A DNA stretch of 64,000 nt from Gemmatimonadota bacterium (GTDB lineage Bacteria; Gemmatimonadota; Gemmatimonadetes; Longimicrobiales; Gaopeijiaceae), in the NCBI GenBank assembly GCA_007121455.1, contig SKKN01000003.1, positions 62,001-126,000 on the forward strand, in the 5' to 3' direction. A program made the translations under genes and the position numbers. Below the pieces are notes generated by a model that did no database searches, was not told where the DNA came from, and saw nothing but the letters and a program-made list of their open reading frames with translations. Numbering within the stretch: position 1 is the first letter of the stretch; each line of letters starts with the position of its first letter. Positions 9,823-18,680 of this stretch are shown here, one piece after another.

Positions 9823-9851
9823 TTGATGGCATTCCCCTGCGGCCGTAAGTT
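9823..9851 (+). promoter_or_regulatory. Candidate promoter of the molybdoenzyme operon
   Basis: TTGATG (9823-9828) and TAAGTT (9846-9851) are spaced by 17 bases, 64 bases before the GTG start at 9915. In GC-rich DNA this is suggestive only. Confidence 0.35.
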
Positions 9852-9914
9852 TCCGATCGTTCTGACGGCTTCGTTAACGGGGCCGACTCCGGTCCCCTTG
9901 GAGAAGGCTCATTC

Positions 9915-11552
9915 GTGTCTCGAGGCTCGGACGCATCGCCGCCCCCTGACCATGCTTTCCCAGGGGCGGAGACGGCGACCCCCGACCTGGTCCAGTGGGC
10001 CAAGGTCATCGATCACACCCGCTGCATCGCGTGCCACGCCTGTACGGTTGCGTGCAAGTCGGAGAACGAGGTCCCGCTTTCCGTCACGCGAACGTATGTG
10101 AAGCATGTGGAGGTGGGCTCCTTCCCCCGGGTCCGGCGGGCGTACCAGGTCACCCGGTGCAATCAGTGTGCGGATGCGCCGTGCGTCACGGCCTGTCCCA
10201 CCTCCGCGATGTTCAAGAGGTCGGATGGCATCGTCGACTTCGACAAGGAAGCGTGCATCGGCTGCAAGGCATGCATCGCCGCCTGTCCCTACGATGCCAT
10301 CTTCGTCAACCCGGAGGACCACTCCGCGGAGAAGTGCAACTTCTGCGCTCACAGGATCGACATGGGACTGGAGCCGGCATGCGTCGTCGTCTGTCCCACC
10401 GAGGCGATCCTGGTAGGTAATTTGCACGACCCCGATTCGCGTGTCGCTCGCCTCATCCATGGCGACGCGGTGCAGGTCCGCAGGCCGGAGAAGGAGACGC
10501 GGCCCACCCTCTTCTACAAGGGGGCGCACCAGGCGACGCTGGACCCTCTTGCGGCTCGGCGTCCCGGAGGAGGCCTCTTTGCGTACAGCGAGCAGCCGAA
10601 CGGAGCGGACGCGGTTCCATCCGGCCATCCGGAAGGGCAGGGACCATGGAACAGCTCGGCCGCCGCACTCCTCACCTACGATGTCGCGCACAAGGTCCCC
10701 TGGGACTTCCGCGTAAGCCTCTACACGTGGACGAAGGGGATGGCGTCCGGGATCTATCTGGTGGCCGTCGGCCTGCTTCTGGCGGGCTTTCTCACCGCGT
10801 CCGACCCCCTGTGGCTGGTTGGCGTTCCGGTCGTGGCGGGGTTGTTCATGGTGGCTACCTCGGCCCTTCTGGTGTGGGACCTCGAGCACCCGAAGCGATT
10901 CCTATACATCTTCCTTCGGCCGCAGTGGCGAAGCTGGCTCGTGCGTGGGGGGGTGATCCTGACTCTGTTCGGCCTCCTCCTCGCGCTCCACTTCGGTGCC
11001 GGGGTACTCGGACACGAGGGTCTCACCGCGGCGCTGGCATGGGCCGGCGTGCCGTTCGCGGTGCTCACCGCGATCTATACTGCATACCTCTTCGCCCAGG
11101 CCCGAGCACGAGATCTGTGGCAGAACCCGATGTTGCCCGGCCACTTTCTCGTGCAGGCGGTTCTGGCAGGAGCAGCGATCCTCCTCCTTCTCGGAGCGGG
11201 AACCGGCTGGGCGGTGCCCGGTCAGGGTGCCGGCGCGGGCCTCCTCGGCGTGTCCTCCGGCAGTGACCTCGCCGCTCCTCTCCTCCTCGTTCTGGCGGGT
11301 GCTTCAGCAGCTCACCTGCTCCTCGTGGCGGGGGAGGTGACGCTCACCCACGGAACGGCCCACGTTCGTCTCGCAGTGTCGGAAATGGTTCGAGGCCGAC
11401 ATCGAAAGACATTCTGGGCAGGGACGGCTTTGGGGATTGTCGGTCTGCTGGCTCCCTGGATCGGCGTCTGGGCCGGGCTTCCTGCACTCGTGGGGCTCGT
11501 CCTCTACGAGCACGCCTATGTGCAGGCGGGACAATCGGTGCCACTCGCATGA
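9915..11552 (+). CDS. Fused four-cluster ferredoxin / NrfD-type quinone-interacting membrane subunit
   Basis: 545 residues joining two subunits that are usually separate in DMSO-reductase-family complexes. Residues 30-170 hold four [4Fe-4S] motifs: CIACHACTVAC, CNQCADAPCVTAC, CIGCKACIAAC and CNFCAH...CVVVC, as in DmsB/PsrB. Residues 245-540 contain eight or nine hydrophobic helices of the NrfD/PsrC family, which exchange electrons with quinones. The start is GTG 9915, preceded by GGAGAAGG. The catalytic subunit follows 88 bases downstream and its TorD-like chaperone after that. The fusion ties the electron wire directly to the membrane anchor and keeps the ferredoxin domain on the side of its N-terminus. 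Confidence 0.93.
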   Translation: MSRGSDASPPPDHAFPGAETATPDLVQWAKVIDHTRCIACHACTVACKSENEVPLSVTRTYVKHVEVGSFPRVRRAYQVTRCNQCADAPCVTACPTSAMFKRSDGIVDFDKEACIGCKACIAACPYDAIFVNPEDHSAEKCNFCAHRIDMGLEPACVVVCPTEAILVGNLHDPDSRVARLIHGDAVQVRRPEKETRPTLFYKGAHQATLDPLAARRPGGGLFAYSEQPNGADAVPSGHPEGQGPWNSSAAALLTYDVAHKVPWDFRVSLYTWTKGMASGIYLVAVGLLLAGFLTASDPLWLVGVPVVAGLFMVATSALLVWDLEHPKRFLYIFLRPQWRSWLVRGGVILTLFGLLLALHFGAGVLGHEGLTAALAWAGVPFAVLTAIYTAYLFAQARARDLWQNPMLPGHFLVQAVLAGAAILLLLGAGTGWAVPGQGAGAGLLGVSSGSDLAAPLLLVLAGASAAHLLLVAGEVTLTHGTAHVRLAVSEMVRGRHRKTFWAGTALGIVGLLAPWIGVWAGLPALVGLVLYEHAYVQAGQSVPLA

Positions 11553-11640
11553 GGTGCTGGCGTCGAACGGCCCGGAAGGACCGAGGTGCTGAGAGCGAGC
11601 GGTTTGTCGAGGGCGTAAGCCCTCCTCATGCGGGGGCACG

Positions 11641-14598
11641 ATGAAGCGAAAGCGCCGAGCGAGCCTGGACGATCTGAACGACCGCCTCTCGGCGCGAAGG
11701 GAGGAGGTGGAGGGCCGGGGAGAGACCTTCTATCCCGGGCCGAGCGGAGTGAATCTGGCAGCTTATCCCCCCCGTGAGCGGTGGGACGACTGGGTTGAGC
11801 TCGACGCGAAGGCATGGCCGGAGCGGAAGGAACGCCGGTACGCCCTCGTCCCCACCACCTGCTTCAACTGCGAATCCGCGTGCGGCCTTCTTGCGTATGT
11901 GGACCGGGAAACCCTCGAGCTTCGGAAGTTCGAAGGAAACCCCGAGCATCCGGGCTCGCGGGGGCGGAACTGTGCCAAAGGTCCCGCAACTCAGACCCAG
12001 ATCACGGATCCCGATCGAATCCTCCATCCGCTGAAGCGCACGGGCGAGCGAGGGGAGGGGAAGTGGGTGCGGGTCGAGTGGGACGAGGTGCTGGACGAGA
12101 TCGCGGGACGGATTCGCCGGGCGATCGAGGAGGAGCGGCGGGACGAGGTCATGTACCATGTGGGCCGGCCGGGCGAGGACGGGTTCACCGAACGGGTGAT
12201 GGCCGCGTGGGGAATCGATGGACACAACTCGCACACGAACATCTGCTCGAGCGGGGCCCGTGCAGGCTACCACTTCTGGATGGGCATCGACCGTCCCAGC
12301 CCGGACCACGCGAATGCGGAGGTGATCCTGTTGGTGAGCAGTCACCTCGAGTCCGGGCACTATTTCAATCCACATGCCCAGCGGATCATGGACGGCAAGG
12401 GACGCGGGGCCAAGCTGATCGTCTTCGATGTGCGCCTTTCGAACACGGCGACCCATGCGGACCATTGGATCGCACCGGTGCCTGGTTCGGAGGCAGCGAT
12501 CCTCCTCGCAGCCGCGAACCACCTCATCCAGACCGGAAGTTACAACCGCGAGTTCGTGCGACGGTGGTGGAACTGGGAGGAGTACCTCAGGCGGGAACAT
12601 GCGGATGAGGAGTGCACCTTCGAGCACTTCGAGGAGGTTCTCCGGGGCCTCTACGCGGAGTACACTTTCGAATTCGCGGCGAAGGAGTCGGGAGTCTCAG
12701 CAAAGGACCTCGAGGCGATGGCGGAGACGGTCGCTCGGGCCGGGACCCGGCTCTCCACCCACAACTGGCGCTCGGCCGCAGCCGGAAACTTGGGCGGATG
12801 GCAGGTTTCACGGACGCTCTTCCTGCTGAACGCCTTGATGGGTGCGGTGGCGACGAAGGGGGGAACGTTTCCCAACGCCTGGAACAAGTTCGTCCCCCGT
12901 CCGATCCACTCCCCCGACCACCCGCAGCACTGGAACGAGCTCACCTGGCCGCGTGAGTACCCGCTGTCGCTACATGAACTTTCCTTCCTTCTTCCACACT
13001 TCCTGGAGGAGGGAAGGGGGCGTGTGGATGTGTATTTCACCCGCGTCTACAACCCGGTCTGGACGAATCCCGACGGCTTCGCCTGGATCAAGGCGCTCCT
13101 GAACGAAGAGAAGGTGGGCCTCCACATCGCCCTCACGCCGACCTGGAACGAGACGGCCTACTTCGCGGACTACGTCCTCCCGATGGGGCACAGCTCCGAG
13201 CGGCACGACGTCCACTCGTACGAGCAGTACGACGGCCAGTGGATCGGCTTCCGGCAGCCGGTACTACGGACTTTGCGGCAGCGGCTGGGTGAGGAACTGA
13301 CCGATACTCGCCAGGTGAATCCTGGCGAGGTATGGGAGGAGAACGAGTTCTGGATCGACCTCTCCTGGAGGATCGACCCCGACGGAGCGATGGGGATTCG
13401 GCGCAACTTCGAGTCGAAGAAGGAGCCCGGGACGAAGCTTACCGTCGACGAGTACTATGGATGGATGTTCGAGAACTCCGTTCCCGGGCTTCCCGAGAGG
13501 GCGCAGGAGGAGGGCGTCACGCCGCTGGAGTACATGCGGCGCTACGGCGCCTTCGAGGTGAGAAAGGGCGTGGGGGCCCTCTACGAGGAGGAGGTTCCGG
13601 AGGAGGAGCGGCAGGATCTTCGAGTCGACGATGCATCCCGGGCGTTCACCCGGACACCGAAGCCCGACTCCCCGAACGTGGTTCCGCTTCCCCCGCAGGA
13701 TGCGGATGCCGAGGGGCGGAGGATGGCCGGTGTCGAGGTCGACGGTCGGATCCTCCGGGGCTTCCCGACCCCGTCCGGAAAGCTCGAGTTCTACTCCCGG
13801 ACCCTCGTCGATTGGGGTTGGCCAGAGTACGCGCTTCCCACCTATATACCGAGCCATGTTCATCCCGACCGTCTCGGGGAAGACGGAATGGTGCTCATCT
13901 CCACCTTCCGCCTCCCCGTACAGATCCACACGCGGAGCGGGAACTCGAAGTGGTTGGACGAGATCGGTCACTCGAACCCCCTCTGGCTCCATCCTCGGGA
14001 CGCGAGCCGGATCGGGGTCGAGACCGGTGAGCCGGTACGCGTGGAGACGGAGATCGGCCACTTCGTGGTGAAGGCGTGGGTCACCGAGGGAATCCGTCCT
14101 GGAGTCGTGGCCTGTAGTCATCACATGGGCCGCTGGAAGCTCCCCGGGCACGAGGGGCAGCGCGCGATCATGGCCACGGTGGACCTCGAGCGGGAGGGGC
14201 GGGGGAATGGTGCGGCTGAGGGATGGGGGATTCGGGCTCGAAGCGGGGTGAAGCCGTTCGAGTCCACGGATTCCGACACGCTGAGGATCTGGTGGACGGA
14301 TGTGGGGGTCCATCAGAACCTCACCTTTTCCGTCCACCCGGATCCGATATCGGGCATGCACTGCTGGCATCAGGGCGTTCGAGTCCGGAAGGCGGAAGCG
14401 GGCGACCGGCCTGGAGACGTCCACGCTGATCTCGCGCGGTCTCGGGCGGCCTACCGCGAGTGGTTGAAGCTCACCCGAAAGGCGGACGACGTGTCGCCGG
14501 ACGGCACGCGGAGACCGTACTGGCTTCTGCGCCCGGTCAGGCCGACGCGGAAGGCGTACCGACTCGACGGTGGGGGAAGCCCTCCGCCAGTGGAATGA
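11641..14598 (+). CDS. Molybdopterin-dependent oxidoreductase, catalytic subunit (PsrA/ArrA-like clade)
   Basis: 985 residues. Seen: an N-terminal [4Fe-4S] site (C74, C77, C81 and C111 in CFNCESAC...RNCAKG), then Mo-bis-MGD domains (HVGRPGEDGF, ILLVSSHLESGHYFNPH, VYFTRVYNPVWTNPDG) and a C-terminal aspartate-decarboxylase-like barrel ending in cofactor-contacting HQNLTF. A cysteine in TNICSSGARAG is the likely molybdenum ligand. No twin-arginine signal is present, only a basic start (MKRKRR), so it appears to work in the cytoplasm. The substrate is unknown; sulfur or arsenic compounds and organic N- or S-oxides are the known range of the superfamily. Confidence 0.9.
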   Translation: MKRKRRASLDDLNDRLSARREEVEGRGETFYPGPSGVNLAAYPPRERWDDWVELDAKAWPERKERRYALVPTTCFNCESACGLLAYVDRETLELRKFEGNPEHPGSRGRNCAKGPATQTQITDPDRILHPLKRTGERGEGKWVRVEWDEVLDEIAGRIRRAIEEERRDEVMYHVGRPGEDGFTERVMAAWGIDGHNSHTNICSSGARAGYHFWMGIDRPSPDHANAEVILLVSSHLESGHYFNPHAQRIMDGKGRGAKLIVFDVRLSNTATHADHWIAPVPGSEAAILLAAANHLIQTGSYNREFVRRWWNWEEYLRREHADEECTFEHFEEVLRGLYAEYTFEFAAKESGVSAKDLEAMAETVARAGTRLSTHNWRSAAAGNLGGWQVSRTLFLLNALMGAVATKGGTFPNAWNKFVPRPIHSPDHPQHWNELTWPREYPLSLHELSFLLPHFLEEGRGRVDVYFTRVYNPVWTNPDGFAWIKALLNEEKVGLHIALTPTWNETAYFADYVLPMGHSSERHDVHSYEQYDGQWIGFRQPVLRTLRQRLGEELTDTRQVNPGEVWEENEFWIDLSWRIDPDGAMGIRRNFESKKEPGTKLTVDEYYGWMFENSVPGLPERAQEEGVTPLEYMRRYGAFEVRKGVGALYEEEVPEEERQDLRVDDASRAFTRTPKPDSPNVVPLPPQDADAEGRRMAGVEVDGRILRGFPTPSGKLEFYSRTLVDWGWPEYALPTYIPSHVHPDRLGEDGMVLISTFRLPVQIHTRSGNSKWLDEIGHSNPLWLHPRDASRIGVETGEPVRVETEIGHFVVKAWVTEGIRPGVVACSHHMGRWKLPGHEGQRAIMATVDLEREGRGNGAAEGWGIRARSGVKPFESTDSDTLRIWWTDVGVHQNLTFSVHPDPISGMHCWHQGVRVRKAEAGDRPGDVHADLARSRAAYREWLKLTRKADDVSPDGTRRPYWLLRPVRPTRKAYRLDGGGSPPPVE

Positions 14599-14667
14599 CC
14601 GCACGGTCCCTTCTTACAGTCCGCGGACACGCAACTTCGGCTCGCCCCAGCCGGGCGGGAGGCTGAC

Positions 14668-15627
14668 CTGTCCCGGCCGAGAGCGGAAATCTGGCGTGCA
14701 CTGGGATCCCTGTTGGGGCCCCCCACGGCGGAGCGGGCGGCGGTGGCGGATGCCCTGGGGCTCGGTCGTCTTCCCGGTCCGGAGGAGCATACGGAGCTCT
14801 TCCTCCTACAACTCCCTCCCTACGCCTCCGTGTACCTTGGGCCCGAAGGCATGCTCGGCGGTGAAGCGCGGGGACGGGTGAGCGGCTTCTGGCGTGCAGT
14901 GGGTCGCACTCCCCCCGCAGAGTGCGACCACATTGGATTCCTGCTCGGCCTCCATGCCTCGTTGCTCGAGGAGGAGGCGGAGATCTCCGCCGGAGGGCCC
15001 GCGGCGGAGTCCGATCCGCGACCGGCCTCGGATGACTCGAAGGGGCGTCTCGCCCGCCACGCCCGGCACGCCCACTTCCATGAGCACCTCGCCTGCTGGC
15101 TCTTCCCCTACCTCCTCAAAGTGGAGGAGATCGCCGCTCCATTCTACCGCGGCTGGTCCGAGCTGCTTCGGGAGACGCTCGAGGAGGAGGCGGGGCTTCT
15201 GGGCTCCGGAGAACGGCTTCCCGTCCATCTGGACGAGGCGCCGGAATGGGATGAGGGAACAGTGGCCGCCGCACCGGCGGCGGAGGACGCGGCGGCGCCC
15301 GAAGGCGAGGGGGCGAGCCGGGGATCGCACGACCTCGTCGCCGGGCTGCTCACCCCCGTGCGAAGCGGCCTGATTCTCACCCGTTCGGATCTCCTCCGTG
15401 CCTCCCGGACCCGGGGGCTCCCCCTGCGCATCGGCGAGCGACGGTTCGCGCTGCGTGCGATGCTCGCGGCGGAGCAGGAGGAATCCCTGGCGTGGCTATC
15501 CGAGGAGGCGGAGGGATGGGCCGAGCGGCACCGCGAGTGGGAGGTATCGGGGGGGAGAACGGCCCGGTTCTGGCAGGAGCGGGCGCGAGCGACCGCGGAG
15601 CTTCTACGGGGACTGCGCTCGAGCTGA
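14668..15627 (+). CDS. TorD/DmsD-like molybdoenzyme chaperone, probable CTG start
   Basis: About 319 residues, rich in Glu and Leu, with the helical pattern of TorD chaperones (LLGPPTAERAAVADALGL, HARHAHFHEHLACWLFPYL). Such proteins bind and mature the molybdoenzyme catalytic subunit, here encoded just upstream. The frame opens right after that gene's stop and contains no ATG or GTG in its first part. TTG 14713 is the first conventional start but cuts into a convincing N-terminus (SRPRAEIWRALGSLL). CTG 14668 lies five bases after GGGAGG (14657-14662), so I propose it as the start. The gene is longer than typical TorD (about 200) because of an Ala/Glu-rich insert near the middle. Confidence 0.75.
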   Translation: MSRPRAEIWRALGSLLGPPTAERAAVADALGLGRLPGPEEHTELFLLQLPPYASVYLGPEGMLGGEARGRVSGFWRAVGRTPPAECDHIGFLLGLHASLLEEEAEISAGGPAAESDPRPASDDSKGRLARHARHAHFHEHLACWLFPYLLKVEEIAAPFYRGWSELLRETLEEEAGLLGSGERLPVHLDEAPEWDEGTVAAAPAAEDAAAPEGEGASRGSHDLVAGLLTPVRSGLILTRSDLLRASRTRGLPLRIGERRFALRAMLAAEQEESLAWLSEEAEGWAERHREWEVSGGRTARFWQERARATAELLRGLRSS

Positions 15628-15680
15628 ACGCGAAGTCGTTCCGGTGTCGAGGCCGCATCCCCGGCCTCAGGCCCAAGGGA

Positions 15681-16949
15681 TCAGGAGTCGAGACGGAGCA
15701 GGACCGTCCCAAGAGCCGCTACCGCCTCCTCGATCTGCCGGTCGGAGAGGTAGGGGGCGGGTCCAAGGCGCAGAATTCCTCCCCGTTGGTCCGCGAAGAC
15801 TCCCTCTTCCCGGAGCAGCCTCACCAGAACGTCCGCTCGCGAAGCCCGGAGAGGGAGGAATCCGGCGGTACGCTCCAGGGGCCAACCATGATTCCGCGAG
15901 ATGACGTGGGGGTCCGCGTCCAGCTCATCGAACCGGCGGGCGAGGAGCTCCACCTGGTGTCTGCTGACTTCGCGCAGAAGGGGAGCGGCGAGCCCCATCT
16001 CCTCGAAAAAGTCGAAGACGGCCGCTCCACGGTAGTGGCTCGTTGGATCGTACGTGGCTCCGGCGAACCGGGCAGGACCGGGCCCATAGGTGACGCCGGC
16101 TCCGTCCGGATCGCGGCGATCGCTGCTCGTCGGTCCGGTCGGGTCCGCTTCCGCTCTCCCCTCGTCCAACACCGCCCCGAACTCCGCGAACCAGCCGGTG
16201 ATGACGGGACGAAGAGAGGGGTCGGGAGGGACGCGGAGGAAACAGTTCCCCTCCCCCAACTGGCAGTACTTGTATCCTCCCCCCACGACGAAGGCGTCGC
16301 CGAGGTCCATTGCCTCGATCGAGAAGGGCACGATGTTCAGGTGGTGGTATGCGTCGACCAGGAGGCGAGCGCCGACGCGTCGGCAACGTGCGGCCATCCG
16401 ATCGAATCCGGGCACGATCCGGGCGTTCTCGAAGAGGACGGAGGAGACGATCGCCGCGGCGGTCCGGTCATCGAGGGCTGCTTCGATCCGGGTCGGGATC
16501 GCGTCCACCGGATCGACGGGCACGCGCACGATCTCGAGACCCTCCTCCTCCAGTCGCTCGAGTTGCCGACGCACGGTGTGGAACTCGCCGTGGGTGGTCA
16601 CGAGCCGAGGTCGCGTCCGGAGGGGAAGGGCCGAGAGAAAGCGCACGACCAGCTCGTGTGTGTTCTGGCCGAGGGCGAGGTGCTCGGGTGCCTCGCCCAG
16701 GAGCCGCCCGAAGCCTCGACGCACCCGGTCGGCCTCTTCGAAGGCCCGCTCCCATTTCTCATCCACCTGCTCTGCCGCATCGTCCCACGCTCGAATTTGA
16801 GCGTCGCGAGCACGGTCGGGCCACGCCTGATGCGAGTGTCCGGTGAGCAGATGCCGTTCCCTCACCCGAAACCGGGAGTAGTGGCCGGCAAGTGCGTTCG
16901 GGGTGCGGTAGAGGTCCAGTGGGCGCACCCCTTTCGTGCCCCTCCTCAC
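15681..16949 (-). CDS. Kynureninase-like PLP enzyme (aminotransferase class V fold)
   Basis: Up to 422 residues. Kynureninase cleaves kynurenine to anthranilate and alanine. Context supports this: tryptophan 2,3-dioxygenase is 43 bases upstream on the same strand. Seen: TGHSHQAWPD near the N-terminus, ENARIVPGFDRM, LLVDAYHHLNIVPF, and the PLP lysine in GGGYKYCQLGEGN. Classic kynureninases read YKYLNxGPG there, so this is a divergent relative. The start is GTG 16949 or, more probably, GTG 16928, which lies 12 bases after AGGAGG. No formamidase gene, needed between the two steps, is seen in the window. Confidence 0.75.
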   Translation of the reverse strand: MRRGTKGVRPLDLYRTPNALAGHYSRFRVRERHLLTGHSHQAWPDRARDAQIRAWDDAAEQVDEKWERAFEEADRVRRGFGRLLGEAPEHLALGQNTHELVVRFLSALPLRTRPRLVTTHGEFHTVRRQLERLEEEGLEIVRVPVDPVDAIPTRIEAALDDRTAAAIVSSVLFENARIVPGFDRMAARCRRVGARLLVDAYHHLNIVPFSIEAMDLGDAFVVGGGYKYCQLGEGNCFLRVPPDPSLRPVITGWFAEFGAVLDEGRAEADPTGPTSSDRRDPDGAGVTYGPGPARFAGATYDPTSHYRGAAVFDFFEEMGLAAPLLREVSRHQVELLARRFDELDADPHVISRNHGWPLERTAGFLPLRASRADVLVRLLREEGVFADQRGGILRLGPAPYLSDRQIEEAVAALGTVLLRLDS

Positions 16950-16992
16950 GATGGGGATTCCCGCAGGGCCGGAAGCCGCCGCCTCCGACGCT

Positions 16993-17775
16993 TCACAGTT
17001 CGGTCCGGATTTCCCACAGGTCCGGGAAGAGCGGCCGGGAGACGGTGGCCATCAGATACTCCGCCCCCGCGCTGCCCCCCGTGCCTCGTTTTCTCCCGAT
17101 CGTTCGCTCCACCATCTTCACGTGCCGGTATCGCCACTCCTGGAGACCCTCATCGAGGTCGACCAGGCGTTCACAGACGGAGGTGACGGTCGGGTCCGCA
17201 CGGTAGATCCGGACCAGGAGTGTCTGGAGCGGGGAGGAGGGCTCGACCGGGGCGGCCACGTCCCGTTCGAGCACGTCCCGAGGAACCGGGTAGCCCCGAC
17301 CCGCGAGGTAACGGAGAAAGCTGTCCCACACGGACGGCTCCAGGTACCGTCTTTCCAGCCGGTCCCGTGCCTGTTGCCCGACCGGATAATGGTCCACTGC
17401 CGCTCTCCGTTTATGCCCGAGGACGAACTCGAGCTCACGGAACTGGAAGGACTGGAACCCGCTCCCGGATTCCAGCCGGTCTCGAAAGGACATGAACTCG
17501 AGGGGGGTCATCGTCTCCAGCACGTCGATCTGCGCCACGAGGACCTTCAGGATCGTCAAGATGCGCTTCAAGGTGTGCTGGGACCTGCTCGTCTCGTCCT
17601 GCTCGAGGAGCACCTTGAGGTGATCCAGTTCGTGGAGAAGCTGCTTGAACCAGAGTTCGTAGACCTGGTGGATGACGATGAAGAGCATCTCGTCGTGCTC
17701 GGGCCCGTCCGATCGCGGTTGCTGAAGGGCGAGCAGCTCGTCGAGTCTTAGATAGCTCGAGTAGGTGACCGGCAT
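16993..17775 (-). CDS. kynA: Tryptophan 2,3-dioxygenase
   Basis: 260 residues, the usual bacterial length. A heme enzyme that opens the indole ring of tryptophan to N-formylkynurenine. Seen: EHDEMLFIVIHQVYELWFKQ with the substrate-contacting His, FQSFQFRELE, and the heme-ligand region RHVKMVERTIGRKRGTGGS. I chose ATG 17775 (MPVTYSSYLRLDELL) because GGTGGAG directly precedes it; a longer frame upstream has no family similarity. It is the first gene of a two-gene run with the kynureninase-like gene. Confidence 0.96.
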   Translation of the reverse strand: MPVTYSSYLRLDELLALQQPRSDGPEHDEMLFIVIHQVYELWFKQLLHELDHLKVLLEQDETSRSQHTLKRILTILKVLVAQIDVLETMTPLEFMSFRDRLESGSGFQSFQFRELEFVLGHKRRAAVDHYPVGQQARDRLERRYLEPSVWDSFLRYLAGRGYPVPRDVLERDVAAPVEPSSPLQTLLVRIYRADPTVTSVCERLVDLDEGLQEWRYRHVKMVERTIGRKRGTGGSAGAEYLMATVSRPLFPDLWEIRTEL

Positions 17776-17941
17776 ATCTCCACCCCACGGTGCGGGTTCG
17801 CGATCGGTGCGATCGGGAAGCTCCCCTCCACACAATACCGGATCGGAGCGCTCCACGGGGAGGGGGCCTGGATCGTGAAGCTTGCGGCAGCTCCTCGTGC
17901 AGGCGAGGGTGGCAGCGAAGAACCTGCCCAGGACGGCGAGC

Positions 17942-18220
17942 CTCGAAGGCTGTTGAAGAAGGGGAGTAGGGCCCGCGCAGGGGGCTTGCGTGTGTTCAGG
18001 CGAGGAACGACAACGAGTCGTAGCAGAGCTACGGCGAGGAGGAGAGACGATGGATCAACCATGCAATCCCCCTGCGCCCTTCGGGTTGGGGCGGCACGGG
18101 CCCGTATGCGTCGTTGCCACTCCTCCCCGATGCGCAAGGCATCGCGTCGTCGCGCCGCCTTGCCTCCGCACCCGTGGCGCTCCCAACGGGCCCTGCTCCC
18201 CTTCTTCAACAGCCTTCTAG
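17942..18220. repeat. Structured inverted-repeat element (MITE-like or structured RNA)
   Basis: Arms of 30 bases at 17946-17975 and 18187-18216 are complementary throughout, with one T opposite G that becomes a U-G pair in plus-strand RNA. Inside, GCGCAGGGGG and TTGC (17975-17989) pair with GCAA and CCCCCTGCGC (18063-18077). A second arm pairs GTTGGG and a near match (18084-18100) with 18171-18187, and carries the hairpin GCAAGGC (18134-18140) / GCCTTGC (18157-18163), itself enclosing CGCG-TCGT-CGCG. A small CGTAG/CTACG hairpin lies at 18019-18033. The element fills the kynA-thioesterase gap and its right edge touches the thioesterase ribosome-binding site (18219-18224). No transposase is present, and I found no second copy in the window. 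Confidence 0.8.
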
Positions 18221-18229
18221 GAGGAACGG

Positions 18230-18667
18230 ATGGCAGACGAATCGGCGGCGCGAATCACCTTGATTCGACGGATCGACTGGATCGATACGGATGCGGCGGG
18301 CGTCTACCACTGGACCACGGTCTTCCGACTCGTCGAAGCTGCGGAGGCGGCCCTCCACGAGCGACTCGGGATCCGGTCGCTGATGTTCGGGCGCACCCCC
18401 AGAGTCCACGTCGAAACATCGTTCCAGAGGGAGCTCCGGTTCTACGACGCCGTGGAGGTCCGTTTCCGGGTTTCGGCCGTCGGACGTACGTCACTGACCT
18501 ATGCGTTCACTCTCCACCGCGAGGCGGAAGAGGAGGAGGCGGCGGAGGGGCGGCTGGTCGTGGTGCACGTGACGGATCAGCCGGGCGGCACCCCGGCCCC
18601 GTGGCCGCAGGACGTCCGGGTTCGGCTCCTCGAAGGGGGTGACCAGGGTCGGGTGGGGGGCGACTGA
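18230..18667 (+). CDS. Hotdog-fold acyl-CoA thioesterase (4HBT/YbgC type)
   Basis: 145 residues, normal for the family. The signature WIDTDAAGVYHWTTVFRLVE near residues 17-36 contains the catalytic Asp of 4-hydroxybenzoyl-CoA-type thioesterases, and the strand pattern continues (VHVETSFQRELRFYDAVEV). The acyl-CoA substrate is unknown; an aryl-CoA is possible beside tryptophan-breakdown genes, but that is only context. ATG 18230 follows AGGAGG at 18219-18224. That site overlaps the outer end of the inverted-repeat element, so translation could depend on how the leader folds. Confidence 0.88.
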   Translation: MADESAARITLIRRIDWIDTDAAGVYHWTTVFRLVEAAEAALHERLGIRSLMFGRTPRVHVETSFQRELRFYDAVEVRFRVSAVGRTSLTYAFTLHREAEEEEAAEGRLVVVHVTDQPGGTPAPWPQDVRVRLLEGGDQGRVGGD

Positions 18668-18680
18668 CGACCGACCGGTG

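Noticed and set aside
17990-18220. Short plus-strand frame (76 codons) inside the inverted-repeat element
   Set aside because: Cys/Pro/Arg-rich, no ribosome-binding site, and it runs across every stem of the element; the bases are better explained by RNA folding.
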